Assembly (NCBI RefSeq): GCF_000010525.1
Contig: NC_009937.1
Coordinates: forward strand, 124,001-188,000
Length of the DNA: 64,000 nt
Source of the DNA: Azorhizobium caulinodans ORS 571
GTDB lineage: Bacteria > Pseudomonadota > Alphaproteobacteria > Rhizobiales > Xanthobacteraceae
Reading direction: 5' to 3'
Numbering within the stretch: position 1 is the stretch's first letter; each line of letters begins with the position of its first letter. Made by a program: the position numbers and the translations under genes. Shown piece by piece: positions 47,204-59,919 of the stretch. The notes under the pieces were generated by a model. That model searched no databases and was not told the DNA's origin. It worked only from the letters and a program-made list of their open reading frames with translations.

Positions 47204-49045
47204 ATGAGCGCCGACACCCCCGAAGATATGCCCGCCTTCGACCTGCCCGCCGCGACGCCCGCTCCGGCGCCGCAGGCCGCGCCCTATCGCGTGCTGGCGC
47301 GCAAATACCGGCCGCAGAATTTCGACGACCTGATCGGCCAGGAAGCCATGGTGCGGACGCTCTCCAATGCGTTCGCCTCCGGCCGCATCGCGCAGGCCTA
47401 TATCCTCACGGGCGTTCGCGGCGTCGGCAAGACGACCACCGCCCGCATCCTCGCCCGCGCCCTCAATTACGAGCCCATGGACGGCAGCCCCGGCGGCCCC
47501 TCGCTCGACCTCTCGGTGTTCGGCAAGCACTGCAAGGACATCATCGAGTCGCGCCATGTGGACGTGATGGAGATGGACGCCGCGTCCAACACCTCCATCA
47601 ACGACATCCGCGAGATCATCGAAGGCTCGCGCTACCGCCCGGTGATGGCCCGCTACAAGGTCTACATCATCGACGAGGTGCACATGCTCTCCACGGCGGC
47701 CTTCAACGGGCTGCTGAAGACGCTGGAAGAGCCGCCCGAGCATGTGAAGTTCATCTTCGCCACCACGGAAATCCGCAAGGTGCCCGTCACCGTGCTCTCC
47801 CGCTGCCAGCGCTTCGACCTGCGGCGCGTGGAGGCGGGCGTGCTGGCCGCGCATCTGTCGCGCATCTGCGCGAAGGAGAACGTCTCGGTGGATGCCGAGG
47901 CGCTCTCCATCGTCGCCCGCGCGGCGGAAGGCTCGGTGCGCGATTCGCTCTCGCTGCTCGATCAGGCCATCGCCCATGGCGGCGGCGCGGTGACGGGCGA
48001 GGAGGTCCGCCGCCTGCTGGGCCTTGCGGACAAGGCGCGCGTCATCGACCTGTTCGACGCGCTGATGAAGGGCGACATGCCCCGTGCGCTGGCCGAATTC
48101 CGCGATCAGTATGATTCGGGCGCCGATCCAGCCGTGATCCTCACGGACCTCGCCGAATTCACCCATCTCGTCACCCGCCTCAAGATCGTGCCGGATAGCG
48201 CCTCCGACGCCTCGCTGGTGGAGGCCGAACGCATCCGCGGCGTGGAGATGGCGGAGGCCCTGTCCATGCGCGTGCTCTCGCGCACCTGGCAGATGCTGAC
48301 CAAGGGCATCGCCGAGGTGCAGCAGGCGGCCAAGCCCGCGCAGGCCGCCGAAATGGTGCTGGTGCGCCTCGCCTATGCCGCCGATCTGCCGACGCCCGAC
48401 GAGGCGTTACGCAAGCTGAAGGACATGCCGGCGCCGGAGGCCTCCGCGCCCCCGTCTCCGCCTTCGGGTGGCGGCGGTGGAATGGGCGGCGGGGCGATGA
48501 CCGCCATGGCCGCCGGCGGTGGCGCCCGCCTCTCGGTGGCGGCCCGCTCGGAGCCCGCGCCCCAGCGGGTGGCGGCGGAGCCCGTCGCCGTGGCCGGCCC
48601 GCAGCTTTCCAGCCTCGCGGATGTGGTGGCGCTCGCCACCCAGAAGCGCGACCTCATGCTCAAGCATGCGGTGGAGAGCCACGCCCGCCTCGTGCATTTC
48701 GAGGAAGGGCGCATCGAGATTTCCATGGCGCCGGGCGGCGATCCGAACCTCGTTCAGGATCTCTCCCGCAAGCTTGCCGAATGGACCGGCCGCCGGTGGC
48801 TGGTGTCGCTATCCTCCAAACAGGGCGAGGCGACGATCGCGGAAATCGCCCGTGCCGCCCGCGAGGAGCGGGAGGACGGCATCCGGGCCGAGCCGCTGGT
48901 GGCGGCCGTGCTCTCCCAATTCCCCGGTGCGCAGATCGTGGACGTGCGCATCAAGGAAGAGGTGCCGGAAGCCACCCTGGCACCGGTGGAGGAAGTCGAC
49001 TCGGGCCCCGATGCCGACGAGGACGGGCTTTCACCCTTCGACTGA
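47204..49045 (+). CDS. dnaX: DNA polymerase III subunits gamma/tau
   Basis: 613 residues. The AAA+ core begins with YRPQNFDDLIGQEAMVRTL, Walker A GVRGVGKTTTAR, Walker B IIDEVHML and sensor TLEEPPEHVKFIFATTE. Most of the zinc-finger cysteines of other bacterial DnaX proteins are missing (only one Cys, in GKHCKDI), as in other rhizobial DnaX. A glycine-rich linker (about residues 405-440) precedes the C-terminal tau region. It loads the beta clamp. No frameshift signal was looked for systematically. It is followed 246 nt... further on by ybaB and recR, with one inserted gene. Confidence 0.95.
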   Translation: MSADTPEDMPAFDLPAATPAPAPQAAPYRVLARKYRPQNFDDLIGQEAMVRTLSNAFASGRIAQAYILTGVRGVGKTTTARILARALNYEPMDGSPGGPSLDLSVFGKHCKDIIESRHVDVMEMDAASNTSINDIREIIEGSRYRPVMARYKVYIIDEVHMLSTAAFNGLLKTLEEPPEHVKFIFATTEIRKVPVTVLSRCQRFDLRRVEAGVLAAHLSRICAKENVSVDAEALSIVARAAEGSVRDSLSLLDQAIAHGGGAVTGEEVRRLLGLADKARVIDLFDALMKGDMPRALAEFRDQYDSGADPAVILTDLAEFTHLVTRLKIVPDSASDASLVEAERIRGVEMAEALSMRVLSRTWQMLTKGIAEVQQAAKPAQAAEMVLVRLAYAADLPTPDEALRKLKDMPAPEASAPPSPPSGGGGGMGGGAMTAMAAGGGARLSVAARSEPAPQRVAAEPVAVAGPQLSSLADVVALATQKRDLMLKHAVESHARLVHFEEGRIEISMAPGGDPNLVQDLSRKLAEWTGRRWLVSLSSKQGEATIAEIARAAREEREDGIRAEPLVAAVLSQFPGAQIVDVRIKEEVPEATLAPVEEVDSGPDADEDGLSPFD

Positions 49046-49097
49046 CGGCGGAGGACGCCGCCGTCTCTTGTAAATCCGGCTCCGGTGGGGTGCCAGA

Positions 49098-50195
49098 TTG
49101 GTGCGTGAAGAGATCTTTGCTTCCCCGACGCTCCGCGTCGTGCGGGGCGCCGGGGACCGTTCCGGCCCGGTCGTGGTCACCTTTGAACCCTATGCGGATT
49201 TCCCGTCGCTGGACCGCGCGGGATTTGGTGCGGCCTTCTTCGCGCAGCAGGGCATCGAGGCCTTCCATGTCATCCCGGCGCGCAACGACTGGTATCAAGA
49301 TGCGGACATGCCGGCGGCGCTCGCCGCCATACGGGCGGCGGTGGGCGAGGGACGTCGTCTCGCCACCTATGGCAGCAGCATGGGCGGCTATGCCGCCTAT
49401 CGTTTCTCGGGTCGCCTCCGGGCGGACGTGGTGCTGGCCTGTTCGCCGCAATATTCCGTCGATCCCGCAAGGGTGCCATGGGAGAAGCGCTGGAAGCGGG
49501 CCGCCGAAGGCTTGCGCTTTCCGTTCGATGCCGAACCGGTGCGGCGGGAGGCGAGGGCTTATCTATTCTATGATCCCCGCACCGCCGACCGTCGCCATGC
49601 CCGTCTGATCGGGCGGGAGATGCCGGTGTGCCATGTCCGTCTGCCCCATGCGGGCCATCCCTGCCTGCCGCTGCTGCGGGAGATGGGGCTGCTGGGGCCC
49701 ACGGTGGAGGCGGTGGTCCGGGGGACGTTCGATCCGCAGGCTCTGGAGGCGGAGGTGCGCCAACGCAGCGATCGGTCGCCGCGCTATCTCATGCACAAGG
49801 CGCTGGCCCTGCCGCGGGTCTTGCGTGGGCGCCGTGTGCGCCTGCTGGACAGGGCGCTGGCGCTGGCCCCCGACGATCCGTGGGTTTCGCTCACCTATGG
49901 CTGGGTGCTGGCCTCCCATCGGGACTGGGACAAGGCGGATGCCCGCTTCCGCAAGGCGCTTGCGCTGTCGCCGGACGATCCGAGCCTGCTCTATGTGTAC
50001 CGGCGCTTTCTGGAACGCGCAGGCCGCCACGCCGAGGCGCTGGCCGTGCAGGAAGCGATCGTGCGCCGCTTTCCCGAGGCCATCGTCCATGTGGCGGAAC
50101 TCGATCGGGTCCGGGCGCAACAGGCCCGCAAGGGGCTGCTCAAGCGGCTCATCGCCGCGCTGCCCGGCCGGGGCTCGCACACAGCCCGGCCTTGA
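49098..50195 (+). CDS. Alpha/beta-hydrolase-like protein fused to TPR repeats
   Basis: 365 residues. The N-terminal 190 residues resemble an alpha/beta hydrolase with nucleophile elbow GSSMGG (Ser about 94) and a late histidine in LPHAGHPCLP. The C-terminal third contains tetratricopeptide-like helices (DRALALAPDDPWVSLTYGWVLASHRDWDKADARFRKALALSPDDPS, read as successive units). Start is TTG at 49098 or GTG at 49101 after GGTGGGG. It sits between dnaX and ybaB, which are usually adjacent. The function is unknown; relatives occur near polysaccharide genes. Confidence 0.75.
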   Translation: MVREEIFASPTLRVVRGAGDRSGPVVVTFEPYADFPSLDRAGFGAAFFAQQGIEAFHVIPARNDWYQDADMPAALAAIRAAVGEGRRLATYGSSMGGYAAYRFSGRLRADVVLACSPQYSVDPARVPWEKRWKRAAEGLRFPFDAEPVRREARAYLFYDPRTADRRHARLIGREMPVCHVRLPHAGHPCLPLLREMGLLGPTVEAVVRGTFDPQALEAEVRQRSDRSPRYLMHKALALPRVLRGRRVRLLDRALALAPDDPWVSLTYGWVLASHRDWDKADARFRKALALSPDDPSLLYVYRRFLERAGRHAEALAVQEAIVRRFPEAIVHVAELDRVRAQQARKGLLKRLIAALPGRGSHTARP

Positions 50196-50291
50196 ATGCG
50201 CCCCGCCGCCGACCTATGGCCTTTGTCCTGAACATGCCGGTGCGCTCCGCGCGGCCGGCCACACCGTGACCGGAACCGGGAGACCCTGACG

Positions 50292-50612
50292 ATGCGCGAC
50301 CTCATGGGCATGATGAAGCAGGCCAAGGAACTTCAGGGCCGGATGCAGCAGGTGCAGGAGGAACTGGAGAATACCGAGGTGGACGGCGCCTCCGGCGGTG
50401 GTCTCGTCACCGTGCGGGTGAGCGCCAAGGGCGCCACCAAGTCCGTGCGCATCGACCCGAGCCTCATGAAGCCGGAAGAGGTGGAGATCCTCGAAGACCT
50501 CATCGTCGCCGCGCTGGCGGACGCCCGCGCCAAGGCCGAGAAGGTGATGGCCGAGAAGATGCAGGAACTGACCGGCGGCCTGCCCCTGCCTCCCGGCCTC
50601 AAGCTGTTCTGA
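50292..50612 (+). CDS. YbaB/EbfC nucleoid-associated protein
   Basis: 106 residues beginning [25 protein letters not shown], the standard YbaB start, with the [17 protein letters not shown] core and a C-terminal helix. It forms dimers that bind DNA. The dnaX-ybaB-recR order is conserved; here recR is further away, with two minus-strand genes between. Confidence 0.95.
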   Translation: MRDLMGMMKQAKELQGRMQQVQEELENTEVDGASGGGLVTVRVSAKGATKSVRIDPSLMKPEEVEILEDLIVAALADARAKAEKVMAEKMQELTGGLPLPPGLKLF

Positions 50613-50618
50613 TCGCTT

Positions 50619-50993
50619 TCAGCGCCGGAGCGCGGCGGGGTTGAAGAACAGCCCCGCCTTCAGGCTTTCGGCGATGCGCTCCGCCTTCTCCACGAAGAGG
50701 GCGGCAAGCTCTGGCGTGAACATCTCGCCCGTGGTCTGCCGCCACAGCGCCAGCCAGTCGCCGAACAGGTCCGGCGTCAGCGGCAGGGCGCGGTGCATGG
50801 CGAGCGGATTGCCCTTGTACTGGCGGCTCGCCAGCATGATGGAGCCCCAGAAGGCGTTGAGCGTCGCCATGTGCTCGGGCCAGTCGTCCACCGCCGCGTT
50901 GAAGACCGGGCCGAGCCGCTCGTGCGCTCGCGCCTTCGCATAGAAGCGGTCCAGCAGGTCTGCGATGGTCTGCGGCGTGACGTGATCGTGCAT
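50619..50993 (-). CDS. Group III truncated haemoglobin
   Basis: 124 residues: WPEHMATLNAFWGSIMLASRQYKGNPLAMHRAL holds the proximal histidine region and FGDWLALWRQT the G-helix tryptophan, both typical of group III trHb. It probably binds oxygen or nitric oxide. The ATG overlaps the stop of the HPP-CBS gene (TGATG), so both are one transcript. Confidence 0.9.
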   Translation of the reverse strand: MHDHVTPQTIADLLDRFYAKARAHERLGPVFNAAVDDWPEHMATLNAFWGSIMLASRQYKGNPLAMHRALPLTPDLFGDWLALWRQTTGEMFTPELAALFVEKAERIAESLKAGLFFNPAALRR

Positions 50994-52153
50994 CAGGAGG
51001 CCACTTGGGCGGGGGGAGCCTCGCCGCGGCCCTGGATCAGCGCGGCGATGAGATCGCCCTGGCTGACCACGCCGGCGAGCTGGCCCTTGGCGTCCACCAC
51101 CGGAATGTGGTGCATCCCGCTCTGCGACATGAGCGGCACGAGGGCGGCGACGCGCATCTCGGCGGTGACGGCGGTGACCGGCGTGCTCATGATCTCCTCC
51201 ACCGTTCCATCCGGCGCCCGCCCGGCGCGGAGTGCCGCGCTGACGCGCCTGCCGAAGCCGAGGCGCGGGCCTTTATGGTCCCAGTCCACCTTGTCCAGCA
51301 AGTCGGTCTGGGTGAGGACGCCGATCACCTCCGCCTTGTCGCTGGTCACCGGCAGCACCTTGGTCCGGCCGGACCGCAACAGTTCCATGGCCTCCAGAAT
51401 GGGGGTGGCGGGAGAGACCGCGAGTACGTGCCGCGTCATGATGTCTCCGCAGGTGAGCCCGTCCGAGCGCCGATCGAACGCGCGGAGCTGGGCGCGGTGC
51501 AGGATGTCCTCGAGGTCGGACGGGTCCACGTCGATCAGTTCGTCCGCCTCCCGCAGGGCGGCGATGATGTCCTGATGGGCGAAGGTGGCCGCGCGGGCTT
51601 CCTGCGCCGCCGGGGCCGGCGTCTTGAGCGGGGCGAGGTGCGGATAGCGCCGGCGCGTGAGGTTGTTGTAGGCGATGGCGACCGAGAGGATGACCAGCGA
51701 ATTCACCATCACCGGCCACAGGACGAACGCATAGCCGAGCTTGGTCACCGCCGGGCCGCCCACCACGGCGGTGAGCGCCACCGCCCCGCTGGGCGGATGC
51801 ACGCAGCGCAGCGCCAGCATGAGCGCAATGGCCCCGCCCACGCCGACGCCTCCGGCGAGGAAGGGATCGGGGATCCACATGGTGGCGGTGACGCCGACGG
51901 TGGAGGCCACCAGATTCCCGCCGAGGATCGACCAGGGCTGCGCGAGCGGGCTCGACGGCACGGCGAACAGCAGCACGGCGGACGCGCCCATGGGGGCGAT
52001 GAGCAGCGGCACGGCGGAGCCCGAGCCGAGCGCGAGACGGGTGATGAAGCCGGTCAGGAAGATGCCGAGCAGCGCCCCGCAGGCGGCGCGGACCTGCTCG
52101 GACGGGCTCACCGGCCCGATGGGCGGAATGAGCCGCTTCAGGGTTTCGAGCAT
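50993..52153 (-). CDS. HPP-family membrane protein with a C-terminal CBS pair
   Basis: 386 residues. Four to five membrane helices (about 15-175) carry the HPP motif CVHPPSGAVALTAV. A linker (AAPAAQEARAATFAHQD) is followed by two CBS domains (DIMTRHVLAVSPATPILEAMELL and EIMSTPVTAVTAEMRVAALVPLM). HPP proteins include nitrite transporters, and CBS pairs bind adenine nucleotides to regulate activity. It is followed directly by the haemoglobin gene; together they hint at nitrogen-oxide handling, which is an inference. Confidence 0.88.
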   Translation of the reverse strand: MLETLKRLIPPIGPVSPSEQVRAACGALLGIFLTGFITRLALGSGSAVPLLIAPMGASAVLLFAVPSSPLAQPWSILGGNLVASTVGVTATMWIPDPFLAGGVGVGGAIALMLALRCVHPPSGAVALTAVVGGPAVTKLGYAFVLWPVMVNSLVILSVAIAYNNLTRRRYPHLAPLKTPAPAAQEARAATFAHQDIIAALREADELIDVDPSDLEDILHRAQLRAFDRRSDGLTCGDIMTRHVLAVSPATPILEAMELLRSGRTKVLPVTSDKAEVIGVLTQTDLLDKVDWDHKGPRLGFGRRVSAALRAGRAPDGTVEEIMSTPVTAVTAEMRVAALVPLMSQSGMHHIPVVDAKGQLAGVVSQGDLIAALIQGRGEAPPAQVAS

Positions 52154-52329
52154 GGGGCGCCTCCCGTTCGGCTTGTTTGTTGCCCAATGAATTAGCAGGA
52201 AGCCTGATCCGTGGGCAATATTGGCATACGTAATGCCAATGCCTGGGTGCGGCTGGCTGGTCCCGGATTGGCGCTCCGGCGGGTGGCGCGCTACATGACG
52301 GGAAGCCGATTTGTGAAAGTGTGCCGCTG

Positions 52330-52935
52330 ATGTCCCGTGCCGTGGCCGGTCCCGAGATCGAACGCCTCATCCAGCTTCTGGGCCGCCTGCCGGGCCTTGG
52401 CCCGCGCTCGGCCCGCCGGGCGACGCTGCATCTCATCAAGAAGCGCGAAACGCTGATGGCCCCCCTCGGCCTCGCCTTGCAGGATGTGCTCGGCAAGATC
52501 GTCGAGTGTCAGGTGTGCGGGAACGTGGACGTGCGCGATCCCTGCACGGTGTGCACGGACATCCATCGCGATTCGAGCGTGCTCGTGGTGGTGGCGGAGG
52601 TGGCCGACCTCTGGGCGTTGGAGCGGGCCAACGCCATCAACGCCAAGTATCATGTGCTCGGCGGCGTGCTCTCTCCGCTCGACGGCGTGGGCCCGGACGA
52701 CCTCAATCTGACAAAGCTCGTTGAGCGCGTGGGGGCGGGTGGCGTCAACGAGGTGATCCTCGCGCTCGGCGCCACCGTCGATGCCCAGACCACCGCCCAT
52801 TATGTCACCGACCTGCTGCGCGAGACCGGCGTGAAGGTGACCCGCCTCGCCCATGGCGTGCCGGTGGGCGGCGAGCTGGACCATCTGGACGAAGGCACGC
52901 TCTCCGCTGCCATCCGCGCCCGCACGGCGCTCTGA
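52330..52935 (+). CDS. recR: Recombination protein RecR
   Basis: 201 residues from ATG 52330 (a GTG nine bases upstream is possible). Helix-hairpin-helix [20 protein letters not shown], zinc finger CQVCGN...DPCTVC, and the Toprim block [17 protein letters not shown] are all present. It works with RecF/RecO in gap repair. A small hairpin with a T-run follows. Confidence 0.96.
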   Translation: MSRAVAGPEIERLIQLLGRLPGLGPRSARRATLHLIKKRETLMAPLGLALQDVLGKIVECQVCGNVDVRDPCTVCTDIHRDSSVLVVVAEVADLWALERANAINAKYHVLGGVLSPLDGVGPDDLNLTKLVERVGAGGVNEVILALGATVDAQTTAHYVTDLLRETGVKVTRLAHGVPVGGELDHLDEGTLSAAIRARTAL

Positions 52936-52950
52936 GCGCCCGGCGAGCAC

Positions 52951-52968
52951 GGCCGGAACGGCCTTTTC
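52951..52968 (+). terminator. recR terminator
   Basis: GGCCG-GAA-CGGCC (52951-52963, stem five) is followed by TTTTCCC, 16 bases after the recR stop. Confidence 0.6.
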
Positions 52969-53087
52969 CCCCTCCCCAGCCCTCCCCCGCAAGCGGGAGA
53001 GGGGGCCTGTTGCGCCAACCGCAGCGACAGGCCAAACCCTGGCGGGGAAAGCCCTCTCCCGCTTGCGGGGGAGGGTTGGGAGGGGGC
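52967..53087. repeat. REP-like element with long inverted arms
   Basis: The left arm (about 52967-53007, core CCCTCCCCCGCAAGCGGGAG) and right arm (about 53050-53087, core CTCCCGCTTGCGGGGGAGGG) are near-perfect inverted copies around a 42-base centre. Each arm itself holds a GC-rich hairpin. It is of the type found scattered in many proteobacterial intergenic regions. Confidence 0.75.
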
Positions 53088-53149
53088 AGGCACGCAAATG
53101 GGCGCGAAGCCGACATTCCCGGACGGGCGCCCTAACCCTCAAAACAGAA

Positions 53150-53171
53150 CCGGCCGGGTTTCCCCGGCCGG
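53150..53171 (-). terminator. Terminator of the CbiM-like gene
   Basis: CCGGCCGGG (53150-53158) pairs with CCCGGCCGG (53163-53171) across a four-base loop. On the minus strand it is followed by TTCTGTTTTG, 26 bases past the gene stop. Confidence 0.75.
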
Positions 53172-53196
53172 CTGGTCTCGCGATGACGGATCGGGC

Positions 53197-53853
53197 TCAG
53201 CGGGTGGCGAGTTCGCCCACCACGGTGAAACGGCGCACGGCGCTGTTGTTCTCGATGCGGCCCAGCAGCTTCAGCGCGACGAAGGTGAAGATGGGTTCGC
53301 ACAGCACCAGCGGCAGGTAGGAGGCGGCGAAGATCGCCCAGTCGTAGACCGGCGTGGCTTCGTTGCCCATCAGCAGCCAGAAGCCGACCATGCTGACGAC
53401 GCCGGAATAATAGGCCGCGTCGAACTTCAGGATCTGCGCCCAGGAGACGGGCAGCTTGCTCTCGTCGCGGGCGAAGAAGCGCTTGCCGAAGGTCTCGTGC
53501 ACGGCGATCAGCGGCACCATGAGCGAGAGGCTGTTGACGCCCAGGTGGACGAGGTCCTGCGGCTCGAACAGCGCGCCCTGCAGCAGCAGGCCGAGGGCGA
53601 AGCCGAACAGCGTCGGCACGAAGCCGAAGATGAAATAGACCGCTGAAGCTCCGACGAAATGCAGTTCCGACGCGCCCACCGGCAGGTGGAAAATCTCCAT
53701 GAAGACGGAGAAGAAAGCGGCGGCGAGCACCGTTTTCACGAGGATCACGGGGTTGCGCACCAGCTTGGGCGCATAGGTGGCAAGGGTCGCGATGGCGGCG
53801 GCGTTGGCGGCGACGACCTTGGCGGCCGACAGGATGCCGGGTTCGATATGCAT
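53197..53853 (-). CDS. CbiM-like energy-coupling-factor permease (cobalt uptake)
   Basis: 218 residues starting MHIEPG. The N-terminal Met-His of CbiM/NikM proteins takes part in metal binding; about six membrane helices follow, with HLPVGASELHFVGASAVYF matching the second metal-binding histidine region. Typical CbiM works with CbiN, CbiQ and CbiO, none of which is in the window. A cobalamin riboswitch directly upstream indicates that it supplies cobalt (or another B12-related solute). Confidence 0.87.
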   Translation of the reverse strand: MHIEPGILSAAKVVAANAAAIATLATYAPKLVRNPVILVKTVLAAAFFSVFMEIFHLPVGASELHFVGASAVYFIFGFVPTLFGFALGLLLQGALFEPQDLVHLGVNSLSLMVPLIAVHETFGKRFFARDESKLPVSWAQILKFDAAYYSGVVSMVGFWLLMGNEATPVYDWAIFAASYLPLVLCEPIFTFVALKLLGRIENNSAVRRFTVVGELATR

Positions 53854-53984
53854 GGGAAAATTCCGGATGAAAGAGAACGGGTCAGGGGGCGCGTCTTTGG
53901 CGCGGCACGCACGCGCGGCGGCTCAGGCGCTGTCGGTCGTCATGTCCACCCCCATCCGTCCCGCCGACGGCTTCGAGTTCAGTT

Positions 53985-54170
53985 GCGAGAAGGCAGGTCT
54001 CCTGGCTCGCGTCCTGTCCGCGATCGCCTTCCGGGGCGTGCCCGTGGCATGAGGATCGCGTCTTCGGCCGCTTACAGTTGCGGGGGCAGCTCCGGCCTGG
54101 GCCTTGTGGCCGCACCGGATTCCCTTTTCACGGCCCCAAAGGGCCGCACCTTCCCGATGACACCTTAGCC
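53985..54170 (-). promoter_or_regulatory. Cobalamin riboswitch
   Basis: On the minus strand the leader of the CbiM-like gene shows the conserved blocks in order: GGGAATCCGGTG, GAGCTGCCCCCGCAACTGTA with AAGCGG (54068-54086), the ATGCCACGGG box (54041-54050), and a terminal AGGAGACCTGCC (53992-54003). Ends are approximate. High adenosylcobalamin would be expected to lower expression of the gene. Confidence 0.93.
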
Positions 54171-54213
54171 AAGCCGATGCCGCGCCGCCACCTTTACGTC
54201 AGCTGCGGCAGGC

Positions 54214-58496
<4,283 letters not shown>

Positions 58497-58521
58497 CCGG
58501 CAAACAACCGTCGCGGTGGGG

Positions 58522-59199
58522 TCAGACCAGTCCCGCCGCGACGTTGACGCCCAGCGCCAGCACGGAGGCGTTGAAGGCATAGGCCACGAGCTGGTGGCCG
58601 AGCACGAAGCGGCGCATCCGCGCCGAGTTCACGCTCACGTCCGCCGTCTGCGCCGAGGTGCCGATGGTGAAGGAGAAATACATGAAGTCCCAGGCATCCG
58701 GCTCCTGCGAGCCCGGAAAGCCGAGCATGGGATGGCAGTCGACGTCGGGCGCATAATATTCGCGGGCATAGTGCAGCGCGTAGATGCCGTGGATGAAGCA
58801 CCAGGACAGCGCCAGCGTGCCGATGGCGAGCAGGATGTGCGCTGCCGCCGCGCCGCTGGCATGGGCGGTCGCTCCCGCCTCCATCACCACCGCCACGAGG
58901 CTGCTGAAGCTGGCGAGCAGGCAGCCGATGAGGATGGCGGCGGCGCCTTCGTCCTCCTCGGCGGCACGGGCCCGGATCTTCGCCGCATTGGAGCCGTTGA
59001 CCATATGCAGGGTGAGGATGAGCCACAGCGCGATGCCCGCGTCCCAGCCCACCAGCAGGCGGGTGCGGAAGCTCAGCATGGGCGCGAAAAGCACGATCAC
59101 GATGGCGACCCCCACGGCGATGGCGAGCCGGCGGTGCAGGCGCACGCCTCGCCGCAAGGCCGCACCCAGGGTCGGAACGGGAGGGGTGGAGCGGGACAT
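58522..59199 (-). CDS. DUF1345 membrane protein
   Basis: 225 residues from ATG 59197-59199. About five to six membrane helices with the family's conserved DFMYFSFTIGTSAQTADV block near residue 175. Some DUF1345 frames begin earlier; the ATG used removes a non-conserved N-terminal tail and has AAGG upstream. Function unknown. It is convergent with the cytochrome gene. Confidence 0.87.
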   Translation of the reverse strand: MSRSTPPVPTLGAALRRGVRLHRRLAIAVGVAIVIVLFAPMLSFRTRLLVGWDAGIALWLILTLHMVNGSNAAKIRARAAEEDEGAAAILIGCLLASFSSLVAVVMEAGATAHASGAAAAHILLAIGTLALSWCFIHGIYALHYAREYYAPDVDCHPMLGFPGSQEPDAWDFMYFSFTIGTSAQTADVSVNSARMRRFVLGHQLVAYAFNASVLALGVNVAAGLV

Positions 59200-59325
59200 G
59201 GGAGCCTTTGTGGTGCGGATGGCGTGTTCGTGCGGCATCATTCCCGCGTGTGGACGCGGCGATGTCTTAGCATCGGCCGCCAAGGTCGCCTATGATTGCG
59301 CTCCAGGTTGCGGATGGAGGCTTCC

Positions 59326-59916
59326 ATGACGATTCCCAACGATGCGCGGGGCGGCATCGCTCCCGGCGGGCCTCTGCTGCCGGGACTGTCCCAGATGCGG
59401 CATTCCTGGGGCTGGTTCGTCGCCCTCGGCGCCGTCTTCATCCTGCTCGGGTTCGTGGCGCTGGCGCATCTCGTCGCTTCCACCTTCGCCACCGCGCTCT
59501 ATGTGGGCGCGATGATCCTCGTGGCCGGCGTCGTGCAGGTGTTGCACGCTTTCCGGGTGCGGGAGTGGAGCCGGTTCGCGGTGTGGCTCGTCTGCGGCCT
59601 GCTTTATGTGGTGGCCGGCGGGCTCATCATGTCCGAGCCGCTGCTGGCGGCCGGCGTCATCACGCTGATGCTCGGCGTCGCCTTCGTGGTGAGCGGCGTG
59701 TTCCGCATCGCCGCCGGCCTCGGCGCGCGGGGCACCGACGGCTGGATCTTCATCGTTCTGTCCGGCGTCGTGACGCTGCTCCTCGGGGCGGTCATCATCG
59801 CCCACTGGCCGGTGAGCAGCCTCACCATTCTCGGTCTGCTCCTGGGGGTGGAGCTGATCGTGAACGGGGTGGCCACGCTGGTGTTCGGCCTTGCCCTGCG
59901 GGGCAAGGGCGTCTGA
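59326..59916 (+). CDS. HdeD-family (DUF308) membrane protein
   Basis: 196 residues from ATG 59326, five bases after GGAGG. Six membrane helices in three repeating pairs (GWFVALGAVFILLGFVALAH and so on), the HdeD layout. HdeD relates to acid stress at high cell density in enterics; in alphaproteobacteria the role is unknown. The opgC start is three bases after its stop, so these genes form an operon. Confidence 0.88.
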   Translation: MTIPNDARGGIAPGGPLLPGLSQMRHSWGWFVALGAVFILLGFVALAHLVASTFATALYVGAMILVAGVVQVLHAFRVREWSRFAVWLVCGLLYVVAGGLIMSEPLLAAGVITLMLGVAFVVSGVFRIAAGLGARGTDGWIFIVLSGVVTLLLGAVIIAHWPVSSLTILGLLLGVELIVNGVATLVFGLALRGKGV

Positions 59917-59919
59917 CCC

